A DNA stretch of 64,000 nucleotides from Pseudomonadales bacterium (GCA_024234615.1 JACKNY010000002.1:62001-126000), one strand, 5' to 3'. Shown: positions 35,023 through 45,286, numbered from the stretch's first letter. A program made the numbers and translations. Notes: generated by a model from the sequence alone, not told the origin.

Positions 35023-36822
35023 CTATTTGTCTACCTTTAACACCGCCAGAAAGGCATCCTGTGGAATTTCCACGCGGCCCACTTGTTTCATGCGTTTCTT
35101 GCCTTCTTTCTGCTTTTGCAACAATTTCTTTTTACGACTAACGTCACCGCCATAGCATTTAGCCGTCACGTTTTTACGCAGCGCCTTAACGGTTTGGCGT
35201 GCAACAATTTGATTGCCAACCGCTGCCTGTATCGCAACATCAAACATTTGCCGGGGAATTAATTCTTTCATTTTCTCCGTCAGCAGACGACTGTGATTGC
35301 GAATATCCTCGCGATGAATAATCAGCGCTAATGCGTCTACTTTTTCACCATTAATCAATATATCCAATCTGACTAGGCTGGCTGGTTCAAAGCGTTTAAA
35401 ACTATAGTCCAAAGAGGCATAGCCACGACTGACGGATTTTAAACGATCAAAAAAGTCTAGCACGACCTCATTCATCGGCAATTCATAGGTGACAGAGACC
35501 TGCCCACCCAAGAACTGCATGTCTTTCTGCACACCCCGTTTTTCGACACAAAGTGTGATGACACTGCCCAAATGTGTTTGTGGCACCAAAATATGTGCTT
35601 CGACAATAGGCTCACGCATCTCTTGAATCGATGCTGGATCTGGCAGTTTTGAGGGGTTATCAACCAAAATGACTTCACCCTTATTGTTAACCACCTCATA
35701 CACCACCGTCGGCGCAGTCGTAATAAGGTCCAGATCATATTCCCGCTCCAGACGTTCCTGGACGATTTCCATATGCAGCATACCCAAAAAACCACAACGA
35801 AAGCCAAACCCCAAGGCATCAGAACTTTCTGGCTCATAAAACAATGAAGCATCATTGAGACTAAGCTTTGCTAATGCATCACGGAAATCTTCATAATCAT
35901 CCGCACTGACCGGAAACATTCCTGCATAGACCTGCGGCTTTACCTTTTGAAACCCTGGCAACGCCTTAGTATCAGGTGCCTTTGCCGATACCAGGGTATC
36001 GCCAACTGGCGCACCAGAAATGTCCTTAATACCCGCCACCAAAAAGCCCACTTCACCCGCTTGCAAAATACCTGTTTCCAGACGTTTAGGAGTGAATACG
36101 CCAACACCATCGACCTGGTAAGCGAGCCCAGTAGACTTCACCAAAATCTTATCTTTCTTGCGCAGCACACCTTGACGTACACGCACTAAAGACACAATTC
36201 CGAGGTAGTTATCAAACCAGGAATCGATAATCAGTGCCTGCAATGGTGCATTTCTATCACCCTGTGGTGGCGGCACCAACTTGACAATTTGCTCCAGTAC
36301 ATCCTCGATACCCATACCGCTTTTGGCACTGACATGAACCGCCTCATGGGCATCAATGCCAATCACTTCTTCAATTTCACGCATTACCCGCTCCGGCTCA
36401 GCCTGCGGAAGATCCATCTTATTCAATACCGGCACCACTTCCAGCCCTTGCTCAATCGCGGTATAGCAATTGGCGACCGATTGTGCCTCTACGCCCTGCG
36501 CGGCGTCCACTACCAATAATGCGCCTTCACAGGATGCCAAGGAGCGCGAGACTTCATAGGAAAAATCTACATGTCCCGGAGTATCAATGAAATTGAGCTG
36601 ATAAGTATTGCCATCCTTAGCGGCATAATGAAGCGTTACGCTCTGCGCTTTAATAGTAATACCGCGCTCACGCTCAATATCCATCGAGTCCAGTACCTGC
36701 GCGGACATTTCACGCACGCTTAAGCCACCACAGTGTTGGATAAAGCGATCAGCTAGGGTTGATTTGCCATGGTCAATGTGGGCAATTATCGAAAAGTTGC
36801 GGATGTGTTTCAGTTCGCTCAC
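35023..36822 (-). CDS. lepA: elongation factor 4 (LepA), GTG start
   Basis: LepA/EF4 is a ribosome-associated translational GTPase. Starting at the GTG at 36822 gives 599 residues, the length of E. coli LepA, and the N-terminus (M/V)SELKHIRNFSII. A TTG further upstream would add 11 unconserved residues. Motifs: G1 AHIDHGKST, RGITIK (switch I), DTPGHVDF (G3), NKMDLP (G4), then domains II, III and V and the LepA-specific C-terminal domain ending EIPQDAFLAVLKV. Upstream is mucD, downstream lepB. Confidence 0.94.
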   Translation of the reverse strand: MSELKHIRNFSIIAHIDHGKSTLADRFIQHCGGLSVREMSAQVLDSMDIERERGITIKAQSVTLHYAAKDGNTYQLNFIDTPGHVDFSYEVSRSLASCEGALLVVDAAQGVEAQSVANCYTAIEQGLEVVPVLNKMDLPQAEPERVMREIEEVIGIDAHEAVHVSAKSGMGIEDVLEQIVKLVPPPQGDRNAPLQALIIDSWFDNYLGIVSLVRVRQGVLRKKDKILVKSTGLAYQVDGVGVFTPKRLETGILQAGEVGFLVAGIKDISGAPVGDTLVSAKAPDTKALPGFQKVKPQVYAGMFPVSADDYEDFRDALAKLSLNDASLFYEPESSDALGFGFRCGFLGMLHMEIVQERLEREYDLDLITTAPTVVYEVVNNKGEVILVDNPSKLPDPASIQEMREPIVEAHILVPQTHLGSVITLCVEKRGVQKDMQFLGGQVSVTYELPMNEVVLDFFDRLKSVSRGYASLDYSFKRFEPASLVRLDILINGEKVDALALIIHREDIRNHSRLLTEKMKELIPRQMFDVAIQAAVGNQIVARQTVKALRKNVTAKCYGGDVSRKKKLLQKQKEGKKRMKQVGRVEIPQDAFLAVLKVDK

Positions 36823-36960
36823 TAATATGATTCTATTAGAAAATTGGGGAGGCAAGTCTACATGATTTGCAGACAGAGCGCTATTTCAAAGGCTGTCAAA
36901 TCAGTTGCTATTTTCGCGCTCTCACTGGGCGGTAAATTATGATTTACGGATTGCTTAGGA

Positions 36961-36998
36961 AATGCCAGCACCGCCTTTTTAGGGTCAGCGCTGGCATT
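36961..36998 (-). terminator. possible hairpin terminator after mucD
   Basis: AATGCCAGC (36961-36969) pairs with GCTGGCATT (36990-36998) across a 20-base loop, 22 bases after the mucD stop. Only a short T-run follows, so it may attenuate rather than end transcription into lepA. Confidence 0.4.
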
Positions 36999-37019
36999 AC
37001 ATCAGTTGAACACTATCGA

Positions 37020-38447
37020 TTATTTAGTGATTTTTAAGGGTAAAAATATAGGTCGTCCACTTCTCACGATGCGCACCGGCACGGCCTTTCCGGCTTCAAG
37101 GCCGTCAACTAACTCCTCAAACATCTTGACTGAAACGACTTGTTCGCCGTCTAGCATGGTGATGATATCACCGCGACGCAACCCCGCCTGAGCAGCATCG
37201 CCACGCTCCACCTGGAGGATGATCACTCCTTCGGAGATACCGGACTTTGATTCGATCTGTTCAGATAAATCCGCAACCGTCATACCCAACCGAGTTACGC
37301 GCTCATCACCTGGCTTCTTGTTAGCGATCTGTCCAGGATCCTCCGGTAAATCACCCACTTTTACCGTCAGAGTTTTCATTATGCCATTGCGGACAATTTG
37401 CATTGGCACTTTGCTGCCGGCTTTAGTGGTGCCGACGACATGAGGCAAGTCCGCCGACAGTTCTATTTCCTTATCACCAAATTTGGTAATAATGTCGCCT
37501 TCGCGTAACCCGGCATCCTGGGCTGGACTATTTTCTAACACTTCCGCCACCAATGCACCAGCCGCCTTTTTCAAACCGAAGGATTCCGCCAGCTCTTTAT
37601 TAACCTCTTGGATAACCACGCCTAACCAGCCTCGGCTGACATGTCCTTTGTCCTTGAGCTGCTCAACAACATCCATCGCCACGCTCATAGGAATGGCAAA
37701 GGACAGCCCCATAAAGCCACCAGAGCGGGTATATATTTGGGAATTGATACCAACCACTTCACCATCCATATTGAAGAGAGGGCCGCCAGAATTACCAGGA
37801 TTAATAGCCACATCAGTTTGAATAAAGGGAACATAGCTATCGCTAGGTAAACTACGATCAATCGCACTCACGATACCTGCAGTGACGGAGTAATCAAAGC
37901 CGAAGGGCGAACCAATCGCCATCACCCATTCCCCCACCTTCAGCTTGTCAGAATTCCCAAGTTTTACGACAGGAAGATCTTTTGCATCGATTTTCAGTAA
38001 AGCTAAATCTGAGCGGGCGTCGCTACCAATTAATTCAGCTTCAAGTTCTCGCCTATCAATCAGCCGTACCAGGATATGGTCCGCACCCTCGACAACATGA
38101 TTATTGGTTAAAATATAACCATCCTTGGAAATGATAAAACCAGAACCAAGTGAACGCTTATTACCTTGATCCGGGCCTTGACGGCGCGGAAACCTATCAT
38201 CACCAAAAAAGCGCCGGAACAATTCCGGCATTTGCTGCCTTGGGTCAACCCCACGATCAGAAGAACGCTGGCTGTCCGCGTCTTGACTGGTACTGATATT
38301 AACTACAGCGGGCTTAAGCGCCTCCACCAATTCAGTAAAATCAGGTAAAGAGCGTGCCTGCGCGCCGGTTATCAGGCCAAGGCTCATCACGCAGATAGCG
38401 ACAAAGGCGGTCAGCCACGTTTGCGGGAGAGATAAGTTTCGATGCAT
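37020..38447 (-). CDS. mucD: MucD/DegP-type periplasmic serine protease
   Basis: A 475-residue HtrA-family protease for misfolded envelope proteins. Start at the ATG at 38447, set by GGAG 6 bases upstream. A signal peptide (1-31, ending AQA) is followed by the trypsin-like domain with catalytic His117 (TNNHVVEGAD), Asp147 (ARSDLALLK) and Ser220 (NPGNSGGPLF), then two PDZ domains (about 280-370 and 385-470). The position next to lepA matches Pseudomonas mucD, but the algU-mucABC genes that precede mucD there are absent here; a permease gene lies upstream instead. Confidence 0.93.
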   Translation of the reverse strand: MHRNLSLPQTWLTAFVAICVMSLGLITGAQARSLPDFTELVEALKPAVVNISTSQDADSQRSSDRGVDPRQQMPELFRRFFGDDRFPRRQGPDQGNKRSLGSGFIISKDGYILTNNHVVEGADHILVRLIDRRELEAELIGSDARSDLALLKIDAKDLPVVKLGNSDKLKVGEWVMAIGSPFGFDYSVTAGIVSAIDRSLPSDSYVPFIQTDVAINPGNSGGPLFNMDGEVVGINSQIYTRSGGFMGLSFAIPMSVAMDVVEQLKDKGHVSRGWLGVVIQEVNKELAESFGLKKAAGALVAEVLENSPAQDAGLREGDIITKFGDKEIELSADLPHVVGTTKAGSKVPMQIVRNGIMKTLTVKVGDLPEDPGQIANKKPGDERVTRLGMTVADLSEQIESKSGISEGVIILQVERGDAAQAGLRRGDIITMLDGEQVVSVKMFEELVDGLEAGKAVPVRIVRSGRPIFLPLKITK

Positions 38448-38591
38448 AGAAAACTCCAAAATCTATTATTACTGACGGAAGCGTTAAAATTGATGTGTCG
38501 GTTATGATAATTAACGAACTAGTCAGAGGCTTGAAACCACTATTAGTTCCATCTATGAGTGCTAGGGGTTCCCGACACAACCGCCGTTTAC

Positions 38592-39668
38592 TTATTCTGA
38601 CACCTTCACCGGCGGACCCACTTCCGGTTTCGGCCAAGCGGTTAATATCGCTTTAATCAGGGTAGCCAAAGGTATAGCAAAAAACACGCCCCACAGGCCC
38701 CACAACCCACCAAAGAAAAGTACAGCGATAATAATGGCTACCGGATGAAGATTAACCACCTCTGAAAACAAAAAAGGCACCAGCAAGTTCCCGTCCAAAG
38801 TCTGGATAATGCCGTATACCAACATCAAGTAAAAAAACTCTGTCGACCAACCCCATTGAAAAATACCGATCAACGCTACAGGTATTGTGACTACGGCAGC
38901 ACCGATGTAAGGGATAATAACCGACAACCCCACCAATATTGCAAGCAGCGCCGCATAGTTAAGCCCCATGAGGGAAAAGGCAATGTAAGTAACCACTCCA
39001 ACCAGAATAATTTCGATCACCTTGCCACGAATGTAATTGGCAATTTGCTGATTCATTTCCACCCAAATCTGGCTCAACAGCCTTCTTTCTCTAGGTAACA
39101 TGGATGAAAACCAACCTAGAATCACGACGCGATCCTTGAGGAAAAAGAACACTAGAATAGGCACAATGACTAAATAGATGATAAAACCAACCAAGTTAAG
39201 AATACTTGATAACGAATAGGAAACCACCCACTGACCCAATTCTTTCGTATGATTACGGGCATCTACGATCCAATCTTTTATCTGGGCTTCTGAAATAAGC
39301 TGAGGGTACTTTTCCGGCAATCCAAGCAGAATATCCTGACCATCGTTTAACATTCTTGGTAATTCAGCGAAAAGATTGGACAACTGGTTCCAAATCAGCG
39401 GTAGTAATAAAAATATGAACGCAAACAATAGGCCCAAAAATAGAATAAAAACAATCGATACAGCAAGCAAATGAGGCACTCGATACTTTCTCAGTTGCGC
39501 CACAATCCCTTGCATTATGAACGCTAATATCAGGCCAACAAATACGGGCCCCAGCATATCGCCAAAACTCAGCACCAAGACAAATAAGACGGTCAGCAGT
39601 AAAAATAACACCAGTGCTTCTTCATCGGAAAAATATCGGTGTACCCAACTTTTCACTACCTTTAACAT
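38592..39668 (-). CDS. AI-2E/PerM-family permease
   Basis: A 358-residue inner-membrane protein of the AI-2E exporter family (PerM/YdiK-like) with about seven to eight hydrophobic segments. The family motif GLNYAALLAILVGLSVIIPYIGA lies near residues 235-257. Members export diverse small molecules or act as Na+/H+ antiporters, so the substrate is unknown. It is 24 bases after the tusA-like gene in the same direction, an arrangement also seen in pseudomonads near bepA. Confidence 0.85.
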   Translation of the reverse strand: MLKVVKSWVHRYFSDEEALVLFLLLTVLFVLVLSFGDMLGPVFVGLILAFIMQGIVAQLRKYRVPHLLAVSIVFILFLGLLFAFIFLLLPLIWNQLSNLFAELPRMLNDGQDILLGLPEKYPQLISEAQIKDWIVDARNHTKELGQWVVSYSLSSILNLVGFIIYLVIVPILVFFFLKDRVVILGWFSSMLPRERRLLSQIWVEMNQQIANYIRGKVIEIILVGVVTYIAFSLMGLNYAALLAILVGLSVIIPYIGAAVVTIPVALIGIFQWGWSTEFFYLMLVYGIIQTLDGNLLVPFLFSEVVNLHPVAIIIAVLFFGGLWGLWGVFFAIPLATLIKAILTAWPKPEVGPPVKVSE

Positions 39669-39692
39669 ATTCTATTCCCGCCTATACGCACC

Positions 39693-39926
39693 TTAACTTC
39701 CCTTTCTGAGCAGATAGATAAACACACCAGCGTTTTCATGAAAATTGAGCATTTCATGACAACTCTGCTGAGCAAACACTTTAAAGTCTCTCTCTGAACC
39801 AGGATCGGTAGCATGCACTTCGAGCACTTCGCCTACCGCCATTTCATTCAATGCCTTTTTTGCCTTCAGCAAAGGCAGCGGGCAACGTAGTTGCGTCGCA
39901 TCCAATCGCCTTGTCACTTCTACCAT
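39693..39926 (-). CDS. TusA-family sulfur carrier/sulfurtransferase
   Basis: A 77-residue TusA/SirA-like protein with the CPxP signature LRCPLPLLKAKKAL near residues 13-26; the Cys would carry persulfide. Start at the ATG at 39926, preceded by GGGA. Upstream in-frame ATGs at 39956 and 39938 would add short unconserved extensions. Members shuttle sulfur for tRNA thiolation, molybdenum cofactor or Fe-S work. The neighbourhood (bepA, nadA) matches the Pseudomonas TusA-like homologue rather than E. coli tusA, so I leave the symbol blank. Confidence 0.85.
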   Translation of the reverse strand: MVEVTRRLDATQLRCPLPLLKAKKALNEMAVGEVLEVHATDPGSERDFKVFAQQSCHEMLNFHENAGVFIYLLRKGS

Positions 39927-40096
39927 ACGAATTCCCATCACCAATTTGACCCGCAAGCATACAATAATTCATTAGAATGCTATAGCATAGGATCACATTA
40001 TACTGAGTGATCAGACAGAAACTATTGAACCCAAACTCCCTGACTAATGTCACACTAGCGATGTCAACGCCAATAACAGTAGGATGATCGAATCGA

Positions 40097-41578
40097 TTGA
40101 AAAATATAGCCCGTCGCATCAAACAACTATTCTCTTCACCCTGTTCAATCATAGTGATTGTCGTTCTACTCTTCGCCCCGAATTTGACAACATTTGCCAA
40201 CTCAGGTGAATTGCCCTCTTTAGGCGATTCCGCGTCCGGCACGGTATCTCCGGAAAAGGAGCACCGACTGGGCCGAGCTTGGTTGCGTGCTCTGCGCAGC
40301 CGCACCCCGATCATGTCTGATCCGCTGGTTCATGATTATGTCGAGTACCTGCTCTACCGGCTGGCAGAGCATAGTCAACTACAAGATCGTCGATTGGAAC
40401 TCGTCATCATTAAAAGTCCCGCGCTAAATGCCTTTGCTGTCCCAGGCGGTATCGTCGGGGTAAACGCAGGTCTCTTTATTAACGCGCAGACAGAACAAGA
40501 ATTCTCGTCTGTTATTGCGCACGAACTGGCGCACCTTAGTCAACGCCATTATTCCAGAAATGTAGATGAGGCAAGGCGTAAACAAATACCGAGCATGGCC
40601 GCACTCCTCGCCAGTGTCGTGATCGCTGCCACTGTCGGTGGCGATGCCGGAATTGCCGCGATGACAGCAACCCAAGCCGCTTTACTACAAGGACAATTGC
40701 GCTTTAGTCGGCAAAATGAACAGGAAGCTGATCGTATCGGCTTATTGACCATGGTCAACGCAGGCATGGATCCACAAGCCATGGCTAGCATGTTTGAGCG
40801 CATGCTCGCTACGCAGCGGCTCCTGGGATCCAGACCCCCTGAGTTTTTATTGACACACCCAGTTACCGAGTCACGAGTCGCTGACGCCCGCAGCCGCGCC
40901 TCTCAGTTCCCGAAAGGCGAATACCAGGATCAGATTGAATACTATCTAATGCGTAATCGTATCCTGCTTACCTTTGAGTCCACTGTCGGATACACGATAA
41001 AGCAGTTCGAAGCGGAATTAGATAACCCGAAGCCGACCATAGCAAAGGCAGCTCGTTACGGCCTAGCGCTGGCCTACAAAAAATCCCACCAGGAAGACAA
41101 AGCCAACGCGATGCTAGCACCATTGCTGGCGGAAGAGCCTAACCGAATTAGCTACCTGATCGCCTTTGCGGAAATAAATCAAGCATCTAATAAGCTGAAA
41201 GAAGTGGAGACGTTGCTGAAGAAAAACTTGGGGCTGTCTCCCAACAATCACTCACTGTCACTTTATTTGGCTAAAAATCTTAATCTTCAGCAAAGGTATC
41301 AGGAATCAGAGGCCATCTTGTTGGAACTCAGTAAAGAGCGCCCCAATGATCCAAACGTATGGTATGAACTAGCCGAGATTCATGGCCTGAGCGGCAATAT
41401 TCTGGGCGTGCACCAAGCGCGCGCCGAGTACTTTATTCTTACCGGAAATATGGACCGTGCCACTGAGCAGCTTGATTTTGCCCGAATTAAAGCGGGTGGC
41501 AACTATCAGCTCAGCGCAAAAATTAACCAGCGTTTAAAGGACGTGCAGAATTACAGAGAAGAATTAAAAAACTTTTAA
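40097..41578 (+). CDS. bepA: BepA-type periplasmic metalloprotease/chaperone with TPRs
   Basis: A 493-residue M48 metalloprotease. It has a signal peptide (about 1-36, from a TTG start with AGGA upstream), then the protease domain with zinc motif HELAH (near 138-142, VIAHELAHLSQRH) and third ligand in NEQEADRIG near 210. A C-terminal TPR array spans about 310-480. BepA (YfgC) assists assembly of LptD and degrades stalled outer-membrane proteins. That is consistent with several beta-barrel receptors in this genome. It is divergent from the tusA-like gene and convergent with nadA. Confidence 0.9.
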   Translation: MKNIARRIKQLFSSPCSIIVIVVLLFAPNLTTFANSGELPSLGDSASGTVSPEKEHRLGRAWLRALRSRTPIMSDPLVHDYVEYLLYRLAEHSQLQDRRLELVIIKSPALNAFAVPGGIVGVNAGLFINAQTEQEFSSVIAHELAHLSQRHYSRNVDEARRKQIPSMAALLASVVIAATVGGDAGIAAMTATQAALLQGQLRFSRQNEQEADRIGLLTMVNAGMDPQAMASMFERMLATQRLLGSRPPEFLLTHPVTESRVADARSRASQFPKGEYQDQIEYYLMRNRILLTFESTVGYTIKQFEAELDNPKPTIAKAARYGLALAYKKSHQEDKANAMLAPLLAEEPNRISYLIAFAEINQASNKLKEVETLLKKNLGLSPNNHSLSLYLAKNLNLQQRYQESEAILLELSKERPNDPNVWYELAEIHGLSGNILGVHQARAEYFILTGNMDRATEQLDFARIKAGGNYQLSAKINQRLKDVQNYREELKNF

Positions 41579-41639
41579 CATCTCTCATTAACGTATTAAC
41601 CTCTATAACTCAACTTTTGATAAATAGCTTCAGCGCAAC

Positions 41640-41669
41640 AAAAAGCCTAGGAAAGAAGTTTTAGGCTTT
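41640..41669 (-). terminator. Rho-independent terminator overlapping the nadA stop
   Basis: On the minus strand AAAGCCTA (which contains the nadA TAA) pairs with TAGGCTTT across 12 bases, and the second arm runs into a five-T tract. The stop codon sits inside the first arm. Confidence 0.75.
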
Positions 41670-42725
41670 CCCTACCGTCGATTGGTTTATTTCTTCAGCA
41701 AAATTCAGCATACGCTGTAAGGGTATCATCGCCTGTCGTCCCAAATCCGGATCCACCAACACCTCATTGCTACCCTGCTTCAGCGTTAGCTCAAGATTTT
41801 CCAGCCCGTTCATTGCCATCCAGGGACAGTGTGCGCAGCTCACGCAGGTTGCGCCTTTGCCACCCGTCGGTGCGTCTATGAAAGTTTTGTGGGGCGCCAC
41901 CTGATGCATCTTGTAGAAAATACCCCGGTCTGTGGCAACAATGAACATCTTATGGGGAAGTTCCTGCGCGGCTTTGATCAACTGACTGGTCGAACCCACA
42001 GCATCGGCTACATCAATCACCGCCGCCGGTGATTCGGGGTGCACCAAAACTCCAGCATCGGGATAGAGTTCTTTCAAATCTAAGACACCCTTGGCCTTAA
42101 ACTCTTCATGCACAATACAAGCACCGTCCCACATCAACATGTCGGCGTTGGTTTTATGTTGAATATAGTTGCCGAGGTGTTTATCCGGTGCCCAAATGAT
42201 TTTTTTACCTTGCTCGTCTAAATGTTCTGCAACATCAAGCGCAATACTAGAGGTTACCACCCAATCAGCACGAGCCTTAACCGCAGCCGAGGTATTCGCA
42301 TAAACGACTACTGTGCGATCAGGATGTTCGTCACAAAAACTGGAAAACTCATCTATCGGACAACCTAAATCCAACGAACAGGTCGCTTCCAGCGTCGGCA
42401 TCAGCACACGTTTTTCCGGGTTTAGAATCTTTGCGGTTTCCCCCATAAATTTAACACCGGCAACCACCAAGGTTGCTGCAGAATGCTTATTACCGAAACG
42501 TGCCATTTCTAACGAATCCGAGACGCAGCCGCCAGTTTCTTCAGCCAATTCCTGTAACATGGGGTCGGTATAATAATGCGCTACCAGGACGGCATCTTCG
42601 CGTTTAAGCAACCGCTTGATATTCTTTTTGTACAGGGCCGCATCATTCAGGCTCATAGCCTTGGCTTCATGTACCTGAGCAAACTTAATTTGAGTGGAGA
42701 GCTGCCCCATTATTGGCTGTGTCAT
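41661..42725 (-). CDS. nadA: quinolinate synthase A
   Basis: NadA condenses iminoaspartate with dihydroxyacetone phosphate to quinolinate in NAD synthesis, using a [4Fe-4S] cluster. The 354-residue protein shows AHYYTDPMLQELAEETGG near 50-67 and cluster cysteines in CSLDLGCP (near 111-118), DGACIVHEEF (near 200) and CVSCAHCPWM (near 295). This is the longer gammaproteobacterial form. It has its own terminator and lies downstream of, and facing, bepA. Confidence 0.95.
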   Translation of the reverse strand: MTQPIMGQLSTQIKFAQVHEAKAMSLNDAALYKKNIKRLLKREDAVLVAHYYTDPMLQELAEETGGCVSDSLEMARFGNKHSAATLVVAGVKFMGETAKILNPEKRVLMPTLEATCSLDLGCPIDEFSSFCDEHPDRTVVVYANTSAAVKARADWVVTSSIALDVAEHLDEQGKKIIWAPDKHLGNYIQHKTNADMLMWDGACIVHEEFKAKGVLDLKELYPDAGVLVHPESPAAVIDVADAVGSTSQLIKAAQELPHKMFIVATDRGIFYKMHQVAPHKTFIDAPTGGKGATCVSCAHCPWMAMNGLENLELTLKQGSNEVLVDPDLGRQAMIPLQRMLNFAEEINQSTVGKA

Positions 42726-42895
42726 ATGCTTAATCTATCGTAATAATTCGTGAGGAAACGCGCTATCTGTGCCTGAATAAAAGCTATATACCCATAGATG
42801 GGGTCAGAATAGGTAATTCTAAAGGATTAAACAGAACTTTTCACAGTTTGCAGAGAAGTGATAGCCAAAGTTTAAAGAGAAATTGATTGGAACTG

Positions 42896-42928
42896 GGCCG
42901 GCAAAGGAATAAAACGCCTTTGCCGGCC
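42896..42928 (-). terminator. 12-bp hairpin at the end of the catabolic operon
   Basis: GGCCGGCAAAGG (42896-42907) and its complement (42917-42928) with a 9-base loop lie 16 bases after the stop of the last operon gene. The following T content is modest, so this is a probable rather than classic terminator. Confidence 0.65.
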
Positions 42929-42943
42929 TAAGAGAAGCACTAA

Positions 42944-45286
42944 CTAAAAATGATATGACAGTGACACACCCCATTCCCGTGGTCGTCCGTACACCGCATT
43001 GCGAATACCAAAGGCAGGGATTGACTCAGCACTGGTAAAATACTCTTTGTCATTCAGGTTCGTGACAAAAAGGGATGATTGCCAAGTTTCAGCAGGGCTT
43101 ATCCAACTGATTCTCGCATTCACCACACTATACCCAGACTGTACAATAGCCTTTGTATTTTGTGGGTCATTATAGGTTTTACTACGATAACTGACATCGC
43201 CGCGAACGGTAATAGAACCAAGCGCTTCGTCCAAATCAAACCGGTATTGTACGCCACCGTTAAGCGTCCATTTTGGTGCTTGGGGTAGCTCGTTATTCTC
43301 GGAATACCCTGTATTTGGCGATAGTGATTGATACTCATTTTCCAAATAACCAGCACCAAAGTTAATATCCAGGTTCGCAGTTGGGCGTGCCACGATTTCT
43401 ATTTCAAAACCATACAGATCGACATCGCCCGCATTATCCACTGTCAACAACAGCGAACCGTTGGTGGGATTAATGGTATTAGCGAATAGCTGCAAGTCTT
43501 CGTACTCACTATAAAAAGCCGCGATATTCAATGTCATGCGTCCATCCAGCAGCTTGGATTTCAGACCAATTTCATAGGCCGTCAACTCCTCTTGATCATA
43601 ACGTTTGAACTCCGCTGGCTGCAGTGGCCGAGGATTCCACCCACCGCTCTTCTGTCCCTGAGTAATTGAGCCGTAGACCATGAGGTCTTCGTTGACTTGA
43701 AAATCTACGCCAATTTTCGGGGTAAACTTTGACCAGTCCTGGGTGTCCTTAGTCGGCGGTGTAGCGATATTTCCTGAGTTCGGAAAGACTGAGTCGATAA
43801 AATACTCCTTTTCCTCATAAGAATAACGTCCGCCTAGCGTCAAACTGAGCTGCTCTGTCAACGCATAACTCAAATGCACAAAGGTGGCCCAATTAGTGGT
43901 ATCGAGCGAAGTATAGGGGCGCACATCCAAATCCAGCGCCGCGTTTAGTGGATTGCCAGCACCGCCTGCACAGGGCGCCGGAGGTGCTGCCGGACAGACC
44001 ACTCCTGGCACTAACGGAACAACCGCAGCGGGCAATACATTCAGCGTATCAAAGATGCCCGATGCTAATAGTGTGGTATTCAGGTCGCTGATGTCTTCTG
44101 TCAGATAATAGGCACCAACCAACCAATGCAGCTTGCCACTATCGCCACTGAGTTGAAACTCTTGGCTAAACTGTTCCTGATCCTGCTCTTCATCCGTATG
44201 AATGATAGGAAAGGGCGAGTAATCAATATCCGTACGAATAGTCGCTTCCATTTCGCGATAAGCCGTGATTGATTTGAAGCTGACATTTTCATTAATTTCC
44301 CAATCCAGAGTCGCTATCACACCCCAGGTGTCATTTTCATCCTCAGTTGGGCCGGTACCATTTGACTTATCGGTATCGCCCGTGACCCAACGATCATCAA
44401 ATAAGCTCCCTGGCGGTAGTCCTAATTGCGCCCCCACGAAGGGTGCTGCCAATCCGTTATACAAGCCATACAACCCGCCCGGTGCGTCGAAAGTCTCTAA
44501 CAAAGTACCAGGCGCACCATTCTGACGAATACGCGATGCGTCAGCGCTTAAATAAAGAGACACATCTTCGGAAAGTATCCAGTTCAAACCCAACCGAGCA
44601 GCATCGACATTGGTATCACCAAGATCCAGGTTGCTACTGACACGCTCACTAAACCCATCCTGGTTTTTACTGGCTAGCGCTAATTTCGCATATAGCTTAT
44701 TATCAATCAGCGGTAGGCTGAGATTCGCCTCTAAATCCTGACGGTCGCGTTCGCCAAAAGTGACTTTAACCCTACCACTTGTTTCCCCAGAAGGTCGAGA
44801 AGTCACCACATTAATCGCACCACCTATGGTGTTTTTTCCGTAGAGTGTGCCTTGCGGGCCTCGCAGCACTTCTATTCGTTCGACATCGGCCAAATCCAAC
44901 ATACCGCCAATACTGCGCGCAATGTAAACCCCATCGAGATAAATACCCACGCCAGGATCAGTGGGAAAGATAAAATCATTCTGTCCCACACCACGAATAA
45001 AAACAGCAGCATTGGTACTTCCCCCATCACCTTTACCATGATTAATATCCACATTAGGCGTAAAGCTCGACAAATTACCCAGATTAAACATGGAACGTGA
45101 CTCCAGGTTCGCCGCCGAGAAGGCCGTCACCGATACCGGCACCTCCTGCAAGTTCTCCGCACGTTTTTGCGCCGTTACGACAATCTCCTCAAGCACCGCC
45201 GATTGAGCCGCCACCTGCGCACTTAACGCAGCTATAGTCGCGCCGAGAACCCAGACACTGGATTTTCGCAACTGATTGTTAAACAT
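42944..45286 (-). CDS. TonB-dependent receptor of the ketone-carboxylase-like operon
   Basis: A 780-residue outer-membrane receptor. It has a signal peptide (1-27), TonB-box-like LEEIVVTAQKRAE near 32-44, a plug (about 50-170, with VEVLRGPQGTLYGKNTIGG) and a barrel ending YHF. It is less similar to the other two receptors here than they are to each other. Start set by AGGAAA upstream. It is the last gene of the minus-strand run that begins with the TetR regulator, 75 bases after the thiolase, so it likely imports the substrate of the pathway or a related compound. The ligand is unknown. Confidence 0.9.
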   Translation of the reverse strand: MFNNQLRKSSVWVLGATIAALSAQVAAQSAVLEEIVVTAQKRAENLQEVPVSVTAFSAANLESRSMFNLGNLSSFTPNVDINHGKGDGGSTNAAVFIRGVGQNDFIFPTDPGVGIYLDGVYIARSIGGMLDLADVERIEVLRGPQGTLYGKNTIGGAINVVTSRPSGETSGRVKVTFGERDRQDLEANLSLPLIDNKLYAKLALASKNQDGFSERVSSNLDLGDTNVDAARLGLNWILSEDVSLYLSADASRIRQNGAPGTLLETFDAPGGLYGLYNGLAAPFVGAQLGLPPGSLFDDRWVTGDTDKSNGTGPTEDENDTWGVIATLDWEINENVSFKSITAYREMEATIRTDIDYSPFPIIHTDEEQDQEQFSQEFQLSGDSGKLHWLVGAYYLTEDISDLNTTLLASGIFDTLNVLPAAVVPLVPGVVCPAAPPAPCAGGAGNPLNAALDLDVRPYTSLDTTNWATFVHLSYALTEQLSLTLGGRYSYEEKEYFIDSVFPNSGNIATPPTKDTQDWSKFTPKIGVDFQVNEDLMVYGSITQGQKSGGWNPRPLQPAEFKRYDQEELTAYEIGLKSKLLDGRMTLNIAAFYSEYEDLQLFANTINPTNGSLLLTVDNAGDVDLYGFEIEIVARPTANLDINFGAGYLENEYQSLSPNTGYSENNELPQAPKWTLNGGVQYRFDLDEALGSITVRGDVSYRSKTYNDPQNTKAIVQSGYSVVNARISWISPAETWQSSLFVTNLNDKEYFTSAESIPAFGIRNAVYGRPREWGVSLSYHF

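Noticed and set aside
38341..38637. 98-codon minus-strand frame between mucD and the PerM permease
   Set aside because: Overlaps both real genes in another frame and has no recognisable domain; shadow frame.
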